Shown: positions 26,002 to 35,269 of the stretch, in pieces
How positions within the stretch are numbered: position 1 is the first letter of the stretch
Layout: the number at the start of each line of letters is the position of its first letter
From: Pullulanibacillus camelliae
GTDB taxonomy: Bacteria; Bacillota; Bacilli; Bacillales; Sporolactobacillaceae
Assembly (NCBI RefSeq): GCF_014642655.1
Contig: NZ_BMIR01000018.1
Span: 22,440-86,439 of the forward strand
DNA length: 64,000 nt
Reading direction: 5' to 3'
The notes under the pieces: generated by a model
The model's database searches: none
What the model saw: only the letters and a program-made list of their open reading frames with translations
Told to the model about the DNA's origin: nothing
Program-made: the position numbers and the translations under genes

Positions 26002-26580
26002 TTATTGCTGACGTAGCCAGTCCTGCCTTGTATTAATATTAATAAAAACCTTATCATCTTTAGAAAAGGTTGGGTTTAAGACGTTAATCCGATCAAATAA
26101 TAATCCGATTTTCCGTTCGCCATTTTCGACTAATTGCTGCATAACTTTAAGGGTGCGGCGGTGATAAAGGGCAAATAAAGGCTGCCTTCTGCCATCTTGG
26201 ATCGGCACGATAGCATCCACGCCATTGTGAGCTGTAAAGGTGATCAGTTCCCTTACAAACTCGGGTGTAATGAAGGGTGCGTCACTGGATAAGACAGCAA
26301 ACCAATCAGCTGTTTGTTCATGTAACATTACATTAGTAATGGCATATAAGGGCCCCTGGTAAGTGTGACGATCATTTTCGCAAACATATTGGACATCTTT
26401 GCGCTGAAACATTGGCAATAGGTCATGATTTGTCGCAATGATAAGCGGTGATAGGTGATTGGCTTTTAAAGCGTCCAAACTATGTTCATAGAAATGTTTG
26501 CCTTTATAGCTTTCAAACATTTTCGGTTTTCCGTATCGCGACGATTTTCCACCTGCGAGTATAACACCTGCGATCATCAT
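26002..26580 (-). CDS. mobA: Molybdenum cofactor guanylyltransferase MobA
   Basis: 192 residues from the ATG that overlaps the moaB stop (TAATG). The nucleotide-binding start IAGVILAGGKSSRYGKPK matches the MobA signature LAGGxSxRxGxxK. The Mg-binding aspartate lies in VLSSDAPFI, and VPIQDGRRQPLFALY follows. It attaches GMP to molybdopterin to form MGD, required by formate dehydrogenase. The frame is open for 38 further codons upstream, but these lie inside moaB and lack homology to the family. Confidence 0.95.
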   Translation of the reverse strand: MMIAGVILAGGKSSRYGKPKMFESYKGKHFYEHSLDALKANHLSPLIIATNHDLLPMFQRKDVQYVCENDRHTYQGPLYAITNVMLHEQTADWFAVLSSDAPFITPEFVRELITFTAHNGVDAIVPIQDGRRQPLFALYHRRTLKVMQQLVENGERKIGLLFDRINVLNPTFSKDDKVFININTRQDWLRQQ

Positions 26581-27071
26581 TAGCGATGTAATTCCTCTAC
26601 AAAATGCTGCATAGTGGGGAGGATGAGTTTTTGCATCGCTAGTTTTACAGCGTTGGTGGAGCCGGGCAGTGCGTAAATCGCGGTTTCTCCACAACTGCCA
26701 GCAATCGCCCGACTAAACATCGCACGTGCACCGATATCATCATAGCTTAACGAACGAAATAATTCACCGAATCCATACATTTCTTTGTCAAGCAATGCTG
26801 AAATGGCTTCATATGTAACGTCTCTAGGTGAAAAACCGGTGCCGCCATTTAAAATGACAACTTGAATAGCAGCCTCCTCGCACCAAGATTGGAGAGTAGA
26901 GGTAATATCTTGAAGCTCATCTTTCACAATTTTATAATCGACAATCTTGTGCTGATGTGCTTGTAGACTTTGAATGATGGCTTGACCACTTTTATCTGTA
27001 TCAACGTTTCTTGTATCACTCACGGTTAAAATAGCAGCTGCTATTTGCAAAGTTTGATTGGATTCCTGCAT
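26580..27071 (-). CDS. moaB: Molybdenum cofactor biosynthesis protein MoaB
   Basis: A MogA/MoaB-type protein, 163 residues from ATG. Key segments: ILTVSDTRNVDTDKSGQ near the start, VVILNGGTGFSPRDVTYEA with the TGGTG-type nucleotide loop, and IYALPGSTNAVKLAM near the C-terminus. It adenylylates molybdopterin before metal insertion. A GTG three codons upstream is one base after AAGGAG, so the ATG is preferred. First gene of the minus-strand unit, divergent from moeB. Confidence 0.95.
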   Translation of the reverse strand: MQESNQTLQIAAAILTVSDTRNVDTDKSGQAIIQSLQAHQHKIVDYKIVKDELQDITSTLQSWCEEAAIQVVILNGGTGFSPRDVTYEAISALLDKEMYGFGELFRSLSYDDIGARAMFSRAIAGSCGETAIYALPGSTNAVKLAMQKLILPTMQHFVEELHR

Positions 27072-27250
27072 CGGTAGCACACTCCTTGTAAGACAATAGG
27101 CATAAGGCGAACCTTGTACCTTTTCATTCTAATATATTATGACATGGATTATACATAAAGTCATTGTGTTAAATACTGAGCAATAAGAGGAATCAAAAAA
27201 GAAGATGACCTATTGGGGCTAAAAAGAAGTTTCAGTGAGGGGGCAGTTCC

Positions 27251-28288
27251 ATGAAAGGAAGGATGAGCATGCAGGCGCGCTATTCGCGACAGCGTCTTTT
27301 TAATAAAATTGGTGAACACGGTCAACAAGCGATCATGGACAAGCATGTATTGATAGTCGGTATGGGGGCCTTAGGGAGTACAGCAGCCGAAGCTTTCGCT
27401 CGTGCAGGAGTTGGCAAACTAACCGTTATCGATAGAGATTATGTGGAATGGAGCAATCTGCAGCGCCAGCAGCTCTATGGTGAACAAGAGGCAATAGAAC
27501 AAACCCCAAAAGCTATCGCTGCGCAGCGCCGCTTAGAACAAATCAATTCAGACGTACAGCTTCAAGCCTTGGTGGCTGACGCGACAATGGAGATTTTGGA
27601 GCCTTTATTTCAAGAGGTGGATGTTGTCATTGATGGGACGGATAACTTTGATAGCCGGTTTATCTTAAATGATCTTTCACAAAAACACCGCGTGCCATGG
27701 ATTTATGGGTCTTGCGTTGGGAGCTATGGAGCGACATTTACGATTATTCCTGGACATACCCCTTGTCTTCACTGTTTATTAAAACAAATGCCTGTAGGCG
27801 GAGCGACGTGTGACACGGTGGGAATTATTAGCCCTACAGTGCAAATGGTGGCTAATCATCAAGTGGTGGAGGCAATGAAGCTTCTTGTCGGAGATGAGGA
27901 GGCGATGCGCGCAACCTATCTCACCTTCGATCTATGGAAAAACCAATATAATAGCTTTCATGTGGATAAAATGAAGGATAATACCTGTCCGTCATGTGGC
28001 GAGCAACGAACCTATCCTTATCTATCCTATGAAAATCAAATCAAAACGGAAGTGTTGTGTGGGAGAGATACAGTGCAAATTAGACCAGCGCCGCTTAGAC
28101 AATATGATTTCAATCAGCTCGAAACCCAACTGCAGCACTATGGAAAAATCAATAAGAATCCCTATTTATTATCATGTCAATTAACGAATGCGCATCGTCT
28201 CGTTGTTTTTAAGGATGGTCGAGCGTTTATTCACGGAACGAAAAATATCGAAGAGGCTAAGCGCATTTACCATCGTTTACTTGGATAA
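27251..28288 (+). CDS. moeB: MoeB/ThiF-family adenylyltransferase
   Basis: 345 residues. Rossmann ATP site VGMGALGSTAAEAFARAGVG (near residue 36), DRDYVEWSNLQRQ with the adenylation arginine, zinc cysteines PCLHCLL and CPSCG, and the cysteine GATCDT. It activates the C-terminal glycine of MoaD; ThiF-like activity on ThiS cannot be excluded. The last about 90 residues form an extra domain rather than a rhodanese. Starts at 27251 (GAGGGGG) or at ATG 27266 (AAGGAAGG) are both plausible. First gene of the seven-gene plus-strand operon. Confidence 0.93.
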   Translation: MKGRMSMQARYSRQRLFNKIGEHGQQAIMDKHVLIVGMGALGSTAAEAFARAGVGKLTVIDRDYVEWSNLQRQQLYGEQEAIEQTPKAIAAQRRLEQINSDVQLQALVADATMEILEPLFQEVDVVIDGTDNFDSRFILNDLSQKHRVPWIYGSCVGSYGATFTIIPGHTPCLHCLLKQMPVGGATCDTVGIISPTVQMVANHQVVEAMKLLVGDEEAMRATYLTFDLWKNQYNSFHVDKMKDNTCPSCGEQRTYPYLSYENQIKTEVLCGRDTVQIRPAPLRQYDFNQLETQLQHYGKINKNPYLLSCQLTNAHRLVVFKDGRAFIHGTKNIEEAKRIYHRLLG

Positions 28289-28302
28289 AAGGAGTGAGAG
28301 CA

Positions 28303-29598
28303 ATGGTTGAAAGAAGACAACCTATATTAGTAAGTGAAGCAGTCAGTAGAGTGATGCACTATGCCAAGCATGGTACAAAAGAAACCGTCTCGATTACAGA
28401 GGCTTCAGGCAGATATTTAGCCGAGGATTTAATCGCTGCCCATGATGTTCCCTCTTTTGATCGCTCACCTTATGATGGCTTTGCGCTGCGATCGGTCGAT
28501 ACACAAGAGGCAAGCTTTGACCATCCGGTTACCTTTGAGGTAGTAGGTGCCATCGGTGCTGGCTATGTGCATGAAGGAACGGTTGAAGCGATGCAGGCGG
28601 TACGCGTGATGACCGGCGCCGCTCTGCCCAAGGGCTGTGACTGTGTCGTGAAGTTTGAGCTGACAAAAGAGTTTAAAGAAAATGATAAAGATTTTATGAC
28701 CATAAAAAAACCTTTTGCTGCTGGAGAAAATGTTTCTTTTCAGGGTGAAGATACGAAAAAGGGGACAAGCCTAGCGAAACAAGGCACCTATATCAATCCA
28801 GGCATCGCTGCGTTACTGGCAACTTTTGGCTATCGTGAAGTCCCGGTCGCCAAAAAGCCGCTTGTTGGGGTTATTGCAACAGGCAGTGAGTTATTAGAGG
28901 TGGACCAGCCCCTTGAACCTGGAAAGATTCGCAATAGTAATGCTTATATGATGATGGCACAAATCGAAAGAGCAGGTGGTGAGGTCAAATATTTTGGCCA
29001 GCTTAGTGATGATTTTGACGCCTGTTTGAATGCAGTTAAAGGGGCACTTGCAAAAGTGGATGTTTTAATCACGACAGGCGGCGTTTCAGTTGGTGATTTT
29101 GATTACTTACCAGCGATTTATGAGAGATTGGGGGCTACGGTGCTTTTTAATAAAGTCGCGATGAGACCGGGAAGCGTAACGACGGTTGCCGAATTAAATG
29201 GTCAATTATTGTTTGGGTTATCCGGTAACCCTTCTGCCTGCTATGTGGGCTTTGAACTGTTTACCCGCCCGGTGCTTCAGACTTTTTTATATAATAAAGC
29301 GCCCCATCTGCAAAATATCAAGGCATTATTGGGAGAAGACTTTGAAAAAGCTAACCCATTTACTCGTTTTATTCGTGGAACACTAGCGTATGATCGAGAA
29401 GGGCACTGTATTGTCACGCCATCAGGCTTTAATAAGTCCAATGCAGTGGCTTCACTTGCTGAAACCAATGTTTTAATTGTGATTCCAGCAAAGACAAAGG
29501 ATTATCAGCGCGCAAGTTTAGTTGATGCCTTATTGGTTGAAGCGGTGCAAGGAAGTGAATGGCCTTGGGACAATGTCGTTCTATCTTACAGATCGTAG
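28303..29598 (+). CDS. moeA: Molybdopterin molybdenumtransferase MoeA
   Basis: 431 residues from ATG, eight bases after AAAGGAG; the GTG at 28294 lies on the Shine-Dalgarno itself. MoeA motifs in order: VPSFDRSPYDGFALR, VMTGAALPKGCDCVVKFE, VIATGSELLE, TTGGVSVGDFDYL (MoCF domain), LFGLSGNPSACYVGFELF. It inserts molybdate into adenylylated molybdopterin. It overlaps mobB by 40 bases, indicating tight coupling. Confidence 0.97.
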   Translation: MVERRQPILVSEAVSRVMHYAKHGTKETVSITEASGRYLAEDLIAAHDVPSFDRSPYDGFALRSVDTQEASFDHPVTFEVVGAIGAGYVHEGTVEAMQAVRVMTGAALPKGCDCVVKFELTKEFKENDKDFMTIKKPFAAGENVSFQGEDTKKGTSLAKQGTYINPGIAALLATFGYREVPVAKKPLVGVIATGSELLEVDQPLEPGKIRNSNAYMMMAQIERAGGEVKYFGQLSDDFDACLNAVKGALAKVDVLITTGGVSVGDFDYLPAIYERLGATVLFNKVAMRPGSVTTVAELNGQLLFGLSGNPSACYVGFELFTRPVLQTFLYNKAPHLQNIKALLGEDFEKANPFTRFIRGTLAYDREGHCIVTPSGFNKSNAVASLAETNVLIVIPAKTKDYQRASLVDALLVEAVQGSEWPWDNVVLSYRS

Positions 29599-30086
29599 GT
29601 TATCAAGAGAGTGGCAAGACGACATTGGTAGAAAAGCTCATTAGGCGGTTGAAAACACTGGGATTGACTGCCGCTGTCATTAAACATCACGGTCATGGGG
29701 GCGCGCCTGCTCAGGAGATGACTGTAAAGGATAGTCTTCGCCATTACAAGGCTGGGGCCGTTGCTGCTGGGGTAGAAGGTGCTGGCAGTTTACGATTATC
29801 GGCTAATGTATCAGATTGGAGCCTTGAGAAGCTCATACAATTTTATGACTTTTTTTCTGTCGATCTGTTGCTTATTGAGGGGTATAAACAGGCTCATTAT
29901 CCAAAAGTTGTCTGTATTCGTTGCGAAGAAGATCTTCAGTTGCTTACTACTTTAACCCATATTGTAGGCGTGATTAGTCACATCCCTATACCTCAAGAAG
30001 ACTTTCCGCATTTCCACTGTTTTCGTATCGAAGAGGAGCAACTTTATATGAATTATTTAATAAAAAAGGTGGTGAGTAAAGTATGA
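29559..30086 (+). CDS. mobB: Molybdopterin-guanine dinucleotide biosynthesis adapter MobB
   Basis: A 175-residue P-loop protein: VGYQESGKTTLVEKLI near residue 14, then AAVIKHHGHG and LLLIEGYKQAHYPKVVCIR, as in MobB. It binds GTP and assists MobA. It starts inside moeA after AAGGAAGTGA and shares an ATGA junction with moaE. Confidence 0.94.
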   Translation: MALGQCRSILQIVGYQESGKTTLVEKLIRRLKTLGLTAAVIKHHGHGGAPAQEMTVKDSLRHYKAGAVAAGVEGAGSLRLSANVSDWSLEKLIQFYDFFSVDLLLIEGYKQAHYPKVVCIRCEEDLQLLTTLTHIVGVISHIPIPQEDFPHFHCFRIEEEQLYMNYLIKKVVSKV

Positions 30087-30559
30087 ATGACGTACGATTT
30101 TTTGAAATTGTTGATCAACCTATAATAATTGAGGATCTCATACATAAAGTAGCCAGTAGAGAAGTGGGGGCCATTACAACCTTTATCGGTACAGTAAGGG
30201 AATTCACAGGTGGTAAGAAAACCTTGTTTCTTGAATATCAAGCCTATCCAACTATGGCGGAAAAAATGTTGAGGGAAATTGGTGTAGAAATTAAAAAGAA
30301 ATGGCCGGATGCACGGGTAGCGATCACCCATCGAATTGGGAAATTAGATATCATGGACATTGCGGTGGTTATCGCTGTCTCTTCCCCCCATCGAAAAACA
30401 GCCTATGAGGCCAATGAATACGCCATTGAACGTATCAAGGAGATTGTACCGATATGGAAAAAGGAGCATTGGCAGGATGGGACAGAGTGGGTAGGCAATC
30501 AGCTAGAGACCATTCGCTATCCTGCGGGTAAACCCATTGCGAAAGGAGAATCCGAATGA
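30083..30559 (+). CDS. moaE: Molybdopterin synthase catalytic subunit MoaE
   Basis: 158 residues. Family segments: GAITTFIGTVREFTGGK, LFLEYQAYPTMAEKM, ITHRIGKLDIMDIAVVIAVS, HRKTAYEANEYAIERIKEIV, PIWKKEHWQDG, including the catalytic lysines. With MoaD it converts cyclic pyranopterin to molybdopterin by adding two sulfurs. Four-base overlaps with mobB and moaD show translational coupling. Confidence 0.97.
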   Translation: MNDVRFFEIVDQPIIIEDLIHKVASREVGAITTFIGTVREFTGGKKTLFLEYQAYPTMAEKMLREIGVEIKKKWPDARVAITHRIGKLDIMDIAVVIAVSSPHRKTAYEANEYAIERIKEIVPIWKKEHWQDGTEWVGNQLETIRYPAGKPIAKGESE

Positions 30560-30792
30560 TCCAAATTTTATTTTTTGCAGGCATTCAAGAAGAGCTGGGG
30601 ATCGACCGCTTAGAAGTTGAGCCTGAGGGGATTTATACAGTCAAGGAGTTGAAGGGGTTTCTTCAACACACCTATCATAGTTCAACCCTTCAGCAATCCA
30701 TGACAGCAATCAACGAAAATTTCGTCACCGAACAAGAAAAAATAAAGGAGGGCGATATCGTTGCTTTCATACCGCCGGTTAGCGGAGGGTGA
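30556..30792 (+). CDS. moaD: Molybdopterin synthase sulfur carrier MoaD
   Basis: A 78-residue ubiquitin-fold protein ending in VSGG, the GG tail needed for thiocarboxylation by MoeB and a sulfurtransferase. Segments VKELKGFLQHTYHS, MTAINENFV and IKEGDIVAFIPPVSGG fit MoaD well. It overlaps moaE by four bases. Confidence 0.96.
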   Translation: MIQILFFAGIQEELGIDRLEVEPEGIYTVKELKGFLQHTYHSSTLQQSMTAINENFVTEQEKIKEGDIVAFIPPVSGG

Positions 30793-30857
30793 ATGGTGAG
30801 TGTGTCAAACAGAGGAACAGATAGCTATTAAGAATGAAGGAGAAGCAGGTGGATAAA

Positions 30858-31676
30858 ATGAAAAAGATTTTAGGTTTAGTCATGATTGGGATATTGCTAG
30901 TCATGACAGGGTGTTCGTCAAATGGTATAGCAGGCTCCAACGCAAAGGCAGCTAAAGCAACAAAAGGAGACAAGGTTGACATCACCATCTCAGCAGCCGC
31001 CAGCTTAAAGGATGTGTTAACCTCGGTTCAAAAGTCTTTTGAAAAGGATCATCCCAATATCAAGCTTTCATACAATTTTGCTTCTAGTGGTACTTTAGAG
31101 CAACAGATTGTCCAAGGTGCTCCTGTGGATTTATTTTTCTCAGCCGCTGAGGATAATTTCGATGACGTAGTTAAGAAGGGGCTTATTGACAAGAAGGATG
31201 CTATTAATTTAGTCGGCAATGAGATCGTGTTGGTTGTCCCTAAAAATAGTCAAACCACAATAAAGTCATTTAAAGATCTGAGCCATGTGAATGGGCAGAT
31301 AAGTATTGGTACCCCCGCATCAGTTCCTGCTGGTCAATATGCACAAGAAACACTTAAGAAGCTGAACATGTGGGAGCCTGTAAAAGATAAAGTAGTTTAT
31401 GCTAAGGATGTCCGTCAAGTATTAGCTTACATAGAAACTAAGAGTGTAAAAGCGGGAATCATTTATAAAACCGATGCTGAGATTTCTAATAAGGTCAAAG
31501 TGATTGCCTCAGCACCATCAGGAAGTCATGAGCCAATTATTTATCCACTCGGCCTATTGAAGCATACCTCACATCCAAAAGAAGCAAAGGTTGTGTATGA
31601 CTATCTTCAAAGTCAAAAGGCCAAGAACATTTTCAAGGAGTATGGTTTTGTGACACAACTAGGAAATGCAGAGTGA
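30858..31676 (+). CDS. modA: Molybdate-binding lipoprotein ModA
   Basis: About 272 residues from the ATG with AGGTGG ahead. Lipoprotein signal: KKILGLVMIGILLVMTGCSS, with the cysteine at residue 18. The mature part is a periplasmic-binding fold: SAAASLKDVLTSVQKSFEK, FASSGTLEQQI, VDLFFSAAEDNFDDV, GTPASVPAGQYAQETL, VLAYIETKSVKAGIIYKTDA, all typical of ModA. It delivers molybdate to ModB. It follows moaD closely and lies upstream of modB. An ATG at 30834 in frame lacks a ribosome binding site. Confidence 0.95.
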   Translation: MKKILGLVMIGILLVMTGCSSNGIAGSNAKAAKATKGDKVDITISAAASLKDVLTSVQKSFEKDHPNIKLSYNFASSGTLEQQIVQGAPVDLFFSAAEDNFDDVVKKGLIDKKDAINLVGNEIVLVVPKNSQTTIKSFKDLSHVNGQISIGTPASVPAGQYAQETLKKLNMWEPVKDKVVYAKDVRQVLAYIETKSVKAGIIYKTDAEISNKVKVIASAPSGSHEPIIYPLGLLKHTSHPKEAKVVYDYLQSQKAKNIFKEYGFVTQLGNAE

Positions 31677-32341
31677 TGACCGATTTCTGGACGCCTGTTA
31701 AACTATCACTTGAAGTTTCATTCCTTTCTTTGATCATTGTCTGTATTTTAGGCACATTAATTGCCAAATGGATGGCAAGACGACAATTCAGAGGGAAGAT
31801 CGTATTAGAAACGCTTCTTTTGTTACCACTCGTTCTCCCGCCCTCCGTGGTTGGTTTTTTACTGATTATCATCTTTGGGGTAGAAGGGGTAATCGGCCAA
31901 TTTTTTACACATCTGCTTCATTTGAAGCTCATGTTCACTTTGACTGCGGCGGTGATTGCGTCATCTGTTGTTGCCTTTCCTTTAATGTATCAGTCAGCTA
32001 AAACGGGTTTTGAACTTATTGATAAAGACATAGAGAATGCCTCTAAATTAGATGGTGCGAATGGCTTTAAAGTCTTTTGGTTCATTTCCTTACCGCTTGC
32101 CTCAAGCTCGCTGATTACCGGTGCTATTATGAGCTTTGCTAGAGCTTTAGGCGAATTCGGTGCGACCTTGATGTTTGCAGGAAATATTCCTGGAAAAACG
32201 CAGACGATCCCAACTGCTATTTATGTGGCCTTTGATTCGGGTGAAATGGGTCAGGCATGGCTGTGGGTTGTGACTATTATTGTGATTTCTTTTATAATGT
32301 TAAGTTTTACCTTCTACCTTAATTATTTAAAGCAGGGATAG
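31676..32341 (+). CDS. modB: Molybdate ABC transporter permease ModB
   Basis: 221 residues, five membrane helices. The EAA loop that contacts the ATPase reads ENASKLDGANGFKVFWFISL (near residue 120), followed by PLASSSLITGAIMSFARALG and EFGATLMFAGN. The start overlaps the modA stop (TGATG); a GTG at 31673 is an alternative. A terminator follows directly, so no modC ATPase gene is in this operon; the ATPase must come from elsewhere. Confidence 0.95.
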   Translation: MTDFWTPVKLSLEVSFLSLIIVCILGTLIAKWMARRQFRGKIVLETLLLLPLVLPPSVVGFLLIIIFGVEGVIGQFFTHLLHLKLMFTLTAAVIASSVVAFPLMYQSAKTGFELIDKDIENASKLDGANGFKVFWFISLPLASSSLITGAIMSFARALGEFGATLMFAGNIPGKTQTIPTAIYVAFDSGEMGQAWLWVVTIIVISFIMLSFTFYLNYLKQG

Positions 32342-32412
32342 AAGGTAAAAGCAAACACAGGCCGTAATTTAAACGGAATGGCTTCGGTCAGTCTGTTGAA
32401 TTTAATTTTTAT

Positions 32413-32459
32413 TCTCCTTATCGGAGGGCAAGCTGCCCTCTGATGAGGAGTTTTTTTAT
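32413..32459 (+). terminator. Intrinsic terminator of the moeB-modB operon
   Basis: CTCC...GGAGGGCA pairs with TGCCCTC...GAGGAG and is followed by TTTTTTTATT, about 75 bases after modB. Confidence 0.9.
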
Positions 32460-32590
32460 TGAGAAATGTTAGCAATAATAAATGATCGATAATGAATTAA
32501 TTTGAATGTTTATAAATTATTATGATTGATTTCAGAAAAAGTTTTTCTTATAATGAACGAGAACAAGCGATGAAAGAGGCGAGCCATGAC

Positions 32591-33340
32591 ATGTTAACAC
32601 CTGAGCGTCATCAGTTTATTCTGTCCTTATTAAAAGCACATGGGGTCGTGAAGCTTCAGGATTTGGTTGAGGCAACCCAGGCTTCAGAATCGACCATTAG
32701 AAGAGATTTGATTCAACTTGAAGAAGCGCATCGCTTAAAGCGTGTGCACGGAGGGGCCTCACTGTTACACGGGAACCGCATTGAGCCAAGTTATGAGTCG
32801 AAAGCTGCTATTCATTTTACTGAAAAACAGCGTGTGGCTCAGCTTGCTGCGAGCCTTATAGCCGATGGAGATTCTGTTTATTTAGATGCGGGGACGACAA
32901 CCTTGCAGATGATTCCTTATTTGCATCAAAACGACTTAACCATTGTAACTAATGGGGTAACCTTGATAGAACCCTTAATTAATCAAGGATTGACAGTTTA
33001 CCTGCTTGGAGGTCTGGTGAAGGCTAAGACGAAAGCAGTGATTGGTAGTGCCGCGTTAGCCGGGCTACAAGCCTACCGATTTGACAAAAGTTTTATAGGG
33101 GTGAATGGTATTCACCATGAATTTGGCTATACAACACCTGATCCAGAAGAAGCCAGGATCAAACAAACCGCTCATTATTTGTCTCAAGAAACGTTTGTGG
33201 TCGCGGACCATAGCAAGCTGGGAGAGGTATCCTTTTCAAAAATTGTTGATTTAAATGCCGCGACGCTGATCATCGATCAATTAGATGAAAATCAAGAAGT
33301 CTATGCGGCCGAAACTGAAGTAAGGGTGGTGACAACATGA
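32591..33340 (+). CDS. fruR: DeoR-family fructose operon repressor
   Basis: 249 residues from ATG at 32591, preceded by GAGGCG; the frame is open further upstream without a ribosome binding site. An N-terminal DeoR winged helix (LTPERHQFILSLLKAHG, then ASESTIRRDLIQLEEAHRLKRVHGGA) is followed by a sugar-phosphate sensor domain with DAGTTTLQMI and VTNGVTL. It overlaps fruK by four bases, the usual fruRK arrangement. Fructose 1-phosphate is the expected inducer. Confidence 0.92.
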   Translation: MLTPERHQFILSLLKAHGVVKLQDLVEATQASESTIRRDLIQLEEAHRLKRVHGGASLLHGNRIEPSYESKAAIHFTEKQRVAQLAASLIADGDSVYLDAGTTTLQMIPYLHQNDLTIVTNGVTLIEPLINQGLTVYLLGGLVKAKTKAVIGSAALAGLQAYRFDKSFIGVNGIHHEFGYTTPDPEEARIKQTAHYLSQETFVVADHSKLGEVSFSKIVDLNAATLIIDQLDENQEVYAAETEVRVVTT

Positions 33341-34248
33341 TTTATACATGTACATTCAATCCTTCCATTGATTTTTTTGTGAAGGTAGAGGAGTTTAAAT
33401 GGGGAGAATTAAATCGGATTAAAACTGAAATGAAGGTTCCTGGAGGAAAGGGGATAAATGTTTCAAGGGTGTTACAACGACTGGGTGTAGAGAATAAAGC
33501 TCTAGGCTTTATCGGTGGTTTCACAGGACAATTTATTACCGATGCATTGCACACTGAAGGTATCGAGACAGACTTTATCTCTGTTGAAGGAGATTCACGA
33601 ATTAACATCAAGTTGCAGGTAGAAGGTGAAACAGAGTTGAATGGGGCTGGGCCCGCTATTTCCTCAAAGCAGCTACAAGCATTTCTAGATCAACTTCGGC
33701 GGCTACAGCCTGGTGATCTTTTAGTATTAGCAGGAAGTATTCCACAGGCGTTACCTGATACGCTCTATAGAGATATTGTAAAGGATTATGTAAATAGGGA
33801 TGTTAAGGTCATTGTGGATGCGACAAAGCAATTATTAAAGGATGTTCTGCCTTATCGTCCATTCTTAATAAAGCCCAACCATATTGAGCTAGGAGAGCTT
33901 TTTGGGGTTACTATTCAGACGCCACAGGAGGCAATTCCTTATGGAAAGCGGCTCATTGAGCGTGGGGCCAAGCACGTCATTGTCTCGATGGGGGATAAGG
34001 GAAATTTGCTTTTTAAAGGCGATCATGTCTACTATACAAATATCCCTAAAGGTGAATTGAGAAATTCAGTCGGGGCAGGCGATTCTGTTGTAGCCGGTTT
34101 TATTGCTTCTTATGTAAAACTAGGAGATAGCGTTGAAGCCTTTCGTTATGGGGCCGCCGCTGGAAGCGCCTCTGCTTATTCTGAAGGTTTTTGCACAAAA
34201 CCATTCATAGAACAATTAATCACACAGATTAACGTCCAGCAAGTGTAA
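33337..34248 (+). CDS. fruK: 1-phosphofructokinase
   Basis: A 303-residue PfkB-family kinase. Start signature CTFNPSIDFFVKV, GGKGINVSRVLQRLG, and the C-terminal ATP/anion-hole motif NSVGAGDSVVAGFIASY with the catalytic aspartate. It phosphorylates fructose 1-phosphate to fructose 1,6-bisphosphate. TagatoseK/LacC-like activity is possible, but the fruR partner argues for FruK. No PTS fructose transporter gene (fruA) follows; the next gene is an unrelated acetyltransferase. Confidence 0.93.
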   Translation: MIYTCTFNPSIDFFVKVEEFKWGELNRIKTEMKVPGGKGINVSRVLQRLGVENKALGFIGGFTGQFITDALHTEGIETDFISVEGDSRINIKLQVEGETELNGAGPAISSKQLQAFLDQLRRLQPGDLLVLAGSIPQALPDTLYRDIVKDYVNRDVKVIVDATKQLLKDVLPYRPFLIKPNHIELGELFGVTIQTPQEAIPYGKRLIERGAKHVIVSMGDKGNLLFKGDHVYYTNIPKGELRNSVGAGDSVVAGFIASYVKLGDSVEAFRYGAAAGSASAYSEGFCTKPFIEQLITQINVQQV

Positions 34249-34458
34249 GCAATGCACTGTTATTTATACGATAAGTACATGATGGAAAACATGTCATCAA
34301 AAAGAAGGAATTTTCCGTGTGTGTAACGAAATATAATTAAGTTAAGCCGTGTATAAAAAATGCTGCTTAGCTGATCAAGATCAAGACAGACGATGGATGC
34401 CATACAAACTATTTTCACACCTTTGATAAGGCAATGATGATGGAAATGGGGAGATATC

Positions 34459-34929
34459 ATGTTTTGTTTAAGAGAGGCAAGGGAAGAGGAAGCTCAAAGT
34501 ATTAGTGAGCTTGCTTTAGCATCAAAGGCATATTGGGGATATAGTCCAGCTTTTATTGGGAAATGTCGCGAGAGCTTGACTATTGATGCTGATTATATTA
34601 GAAAAAATCAGGTGTTTGTTTTAGATGAGACGGGAACATTGCTAGGCTTTTATGCTTTCGATCGTGACGATACCGCAAGCCTTGATTTTTTATTCATTCA
34701 TCCAGAATACATCGGTCAAGGATTAGGGGAAATGATTTGGCATCACGCGATGCATAAAGCCCGCGAGCTCGGAATTCGTCGCTTTACAATTGATAGTGAT
34801 CCTTATGCAAAAGGATTTTATGAAAAAATGGGTGCTAAGCATATTGGCAATGTGCCCTCATCTGTAGTCGAAAATCGCTTATTACCATTAATGGAGGTTA
34901 TTGTTAGTGCGGAACAAAAAACGTCATAA
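34459..34929 (+). CDS. GNAT family N-acetyltransferase
   Basis: A 156-residue GNAT protein. The acetyl-CoA loop is visible as IHPEYIGQGLGEMIWHHAM (motif A, Q/RxxGxG/A), followed by the C-terminal DSDPYAKGFYEKMGAKHIG. The N-terminal REAREEEAQSISELALASK is typical. ATG follows GGGGAGATATC. Substrate unknown; it is monocistronic and there is no helpful context. Confidence 0.9.
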   Translation: MFCLREAREEEAQSISELALASKAYWGYSPAFIGKCRESLTIDADYIRKNQVFVLDETGTLLGFYAFDRDDTASLDFLFIHPEYIGQGLGEMIWHHAMHKARELGIRRFTIDSDPYAKGFYEKMGAKHIGNVPSSVVENRLLPLMEVIVSAEQKTS

Positions 34930-35204
34930 GGGCAAAAGATAGGGAATAGGTGGAAATCGCTTCTGATTGCGGGGCGATGACGAATTCTTTTTACTTCTAT
35001 TGCTTGTTTTCCTAAAATGTCTTGCAGCCAGGGTTGATATAAAGCTCCTTATATGAAATGTTTGTGTGACAGCGCGTAACACCCAAGCCCCATTTAAGAG
35101 AATATGTAAAAAGTGTTGGAAATCATGCGGGAGAATGGTCAGTATCATTGTAGCTATGTCGCCCGCTGGATGAGAGTCCTCAGCTATCTTTATACATTTA
35201 TAAG
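34930..35204. other. Intergenic, nothing recognised
   Basis: A spurious open frame covers the region on the minus strand but lacks a ribosome binding site and recognised similarity. No repeat family member is seen here. Confidence 0.4.
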
Positions 35205-35244
35205 TGAAAAGCCTCTGGCATCCTTGAAAGGATATCAGAGGCTT
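35205..35244 (-). terminator. Intrinsic terminator of the InhA-type protease gene
   Basis: On the minus strand AAGCCTCTGATATCCTT pairs with AAGGATGCCAGAGGCTT, followed by TTTC. It lies 26 bases after the stop codon. Confidence 0.88.
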
Positions 35245-35269
35245 AATGATTTGCTGAAAAGTGATGATA

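Noticed and set aside
29277..29468. Minus-strand frame inside moeA
   Set aside because: Shadow of a well-supported gene, as are the other antisense frames within qox, fdh, mrf and metabolic genes.
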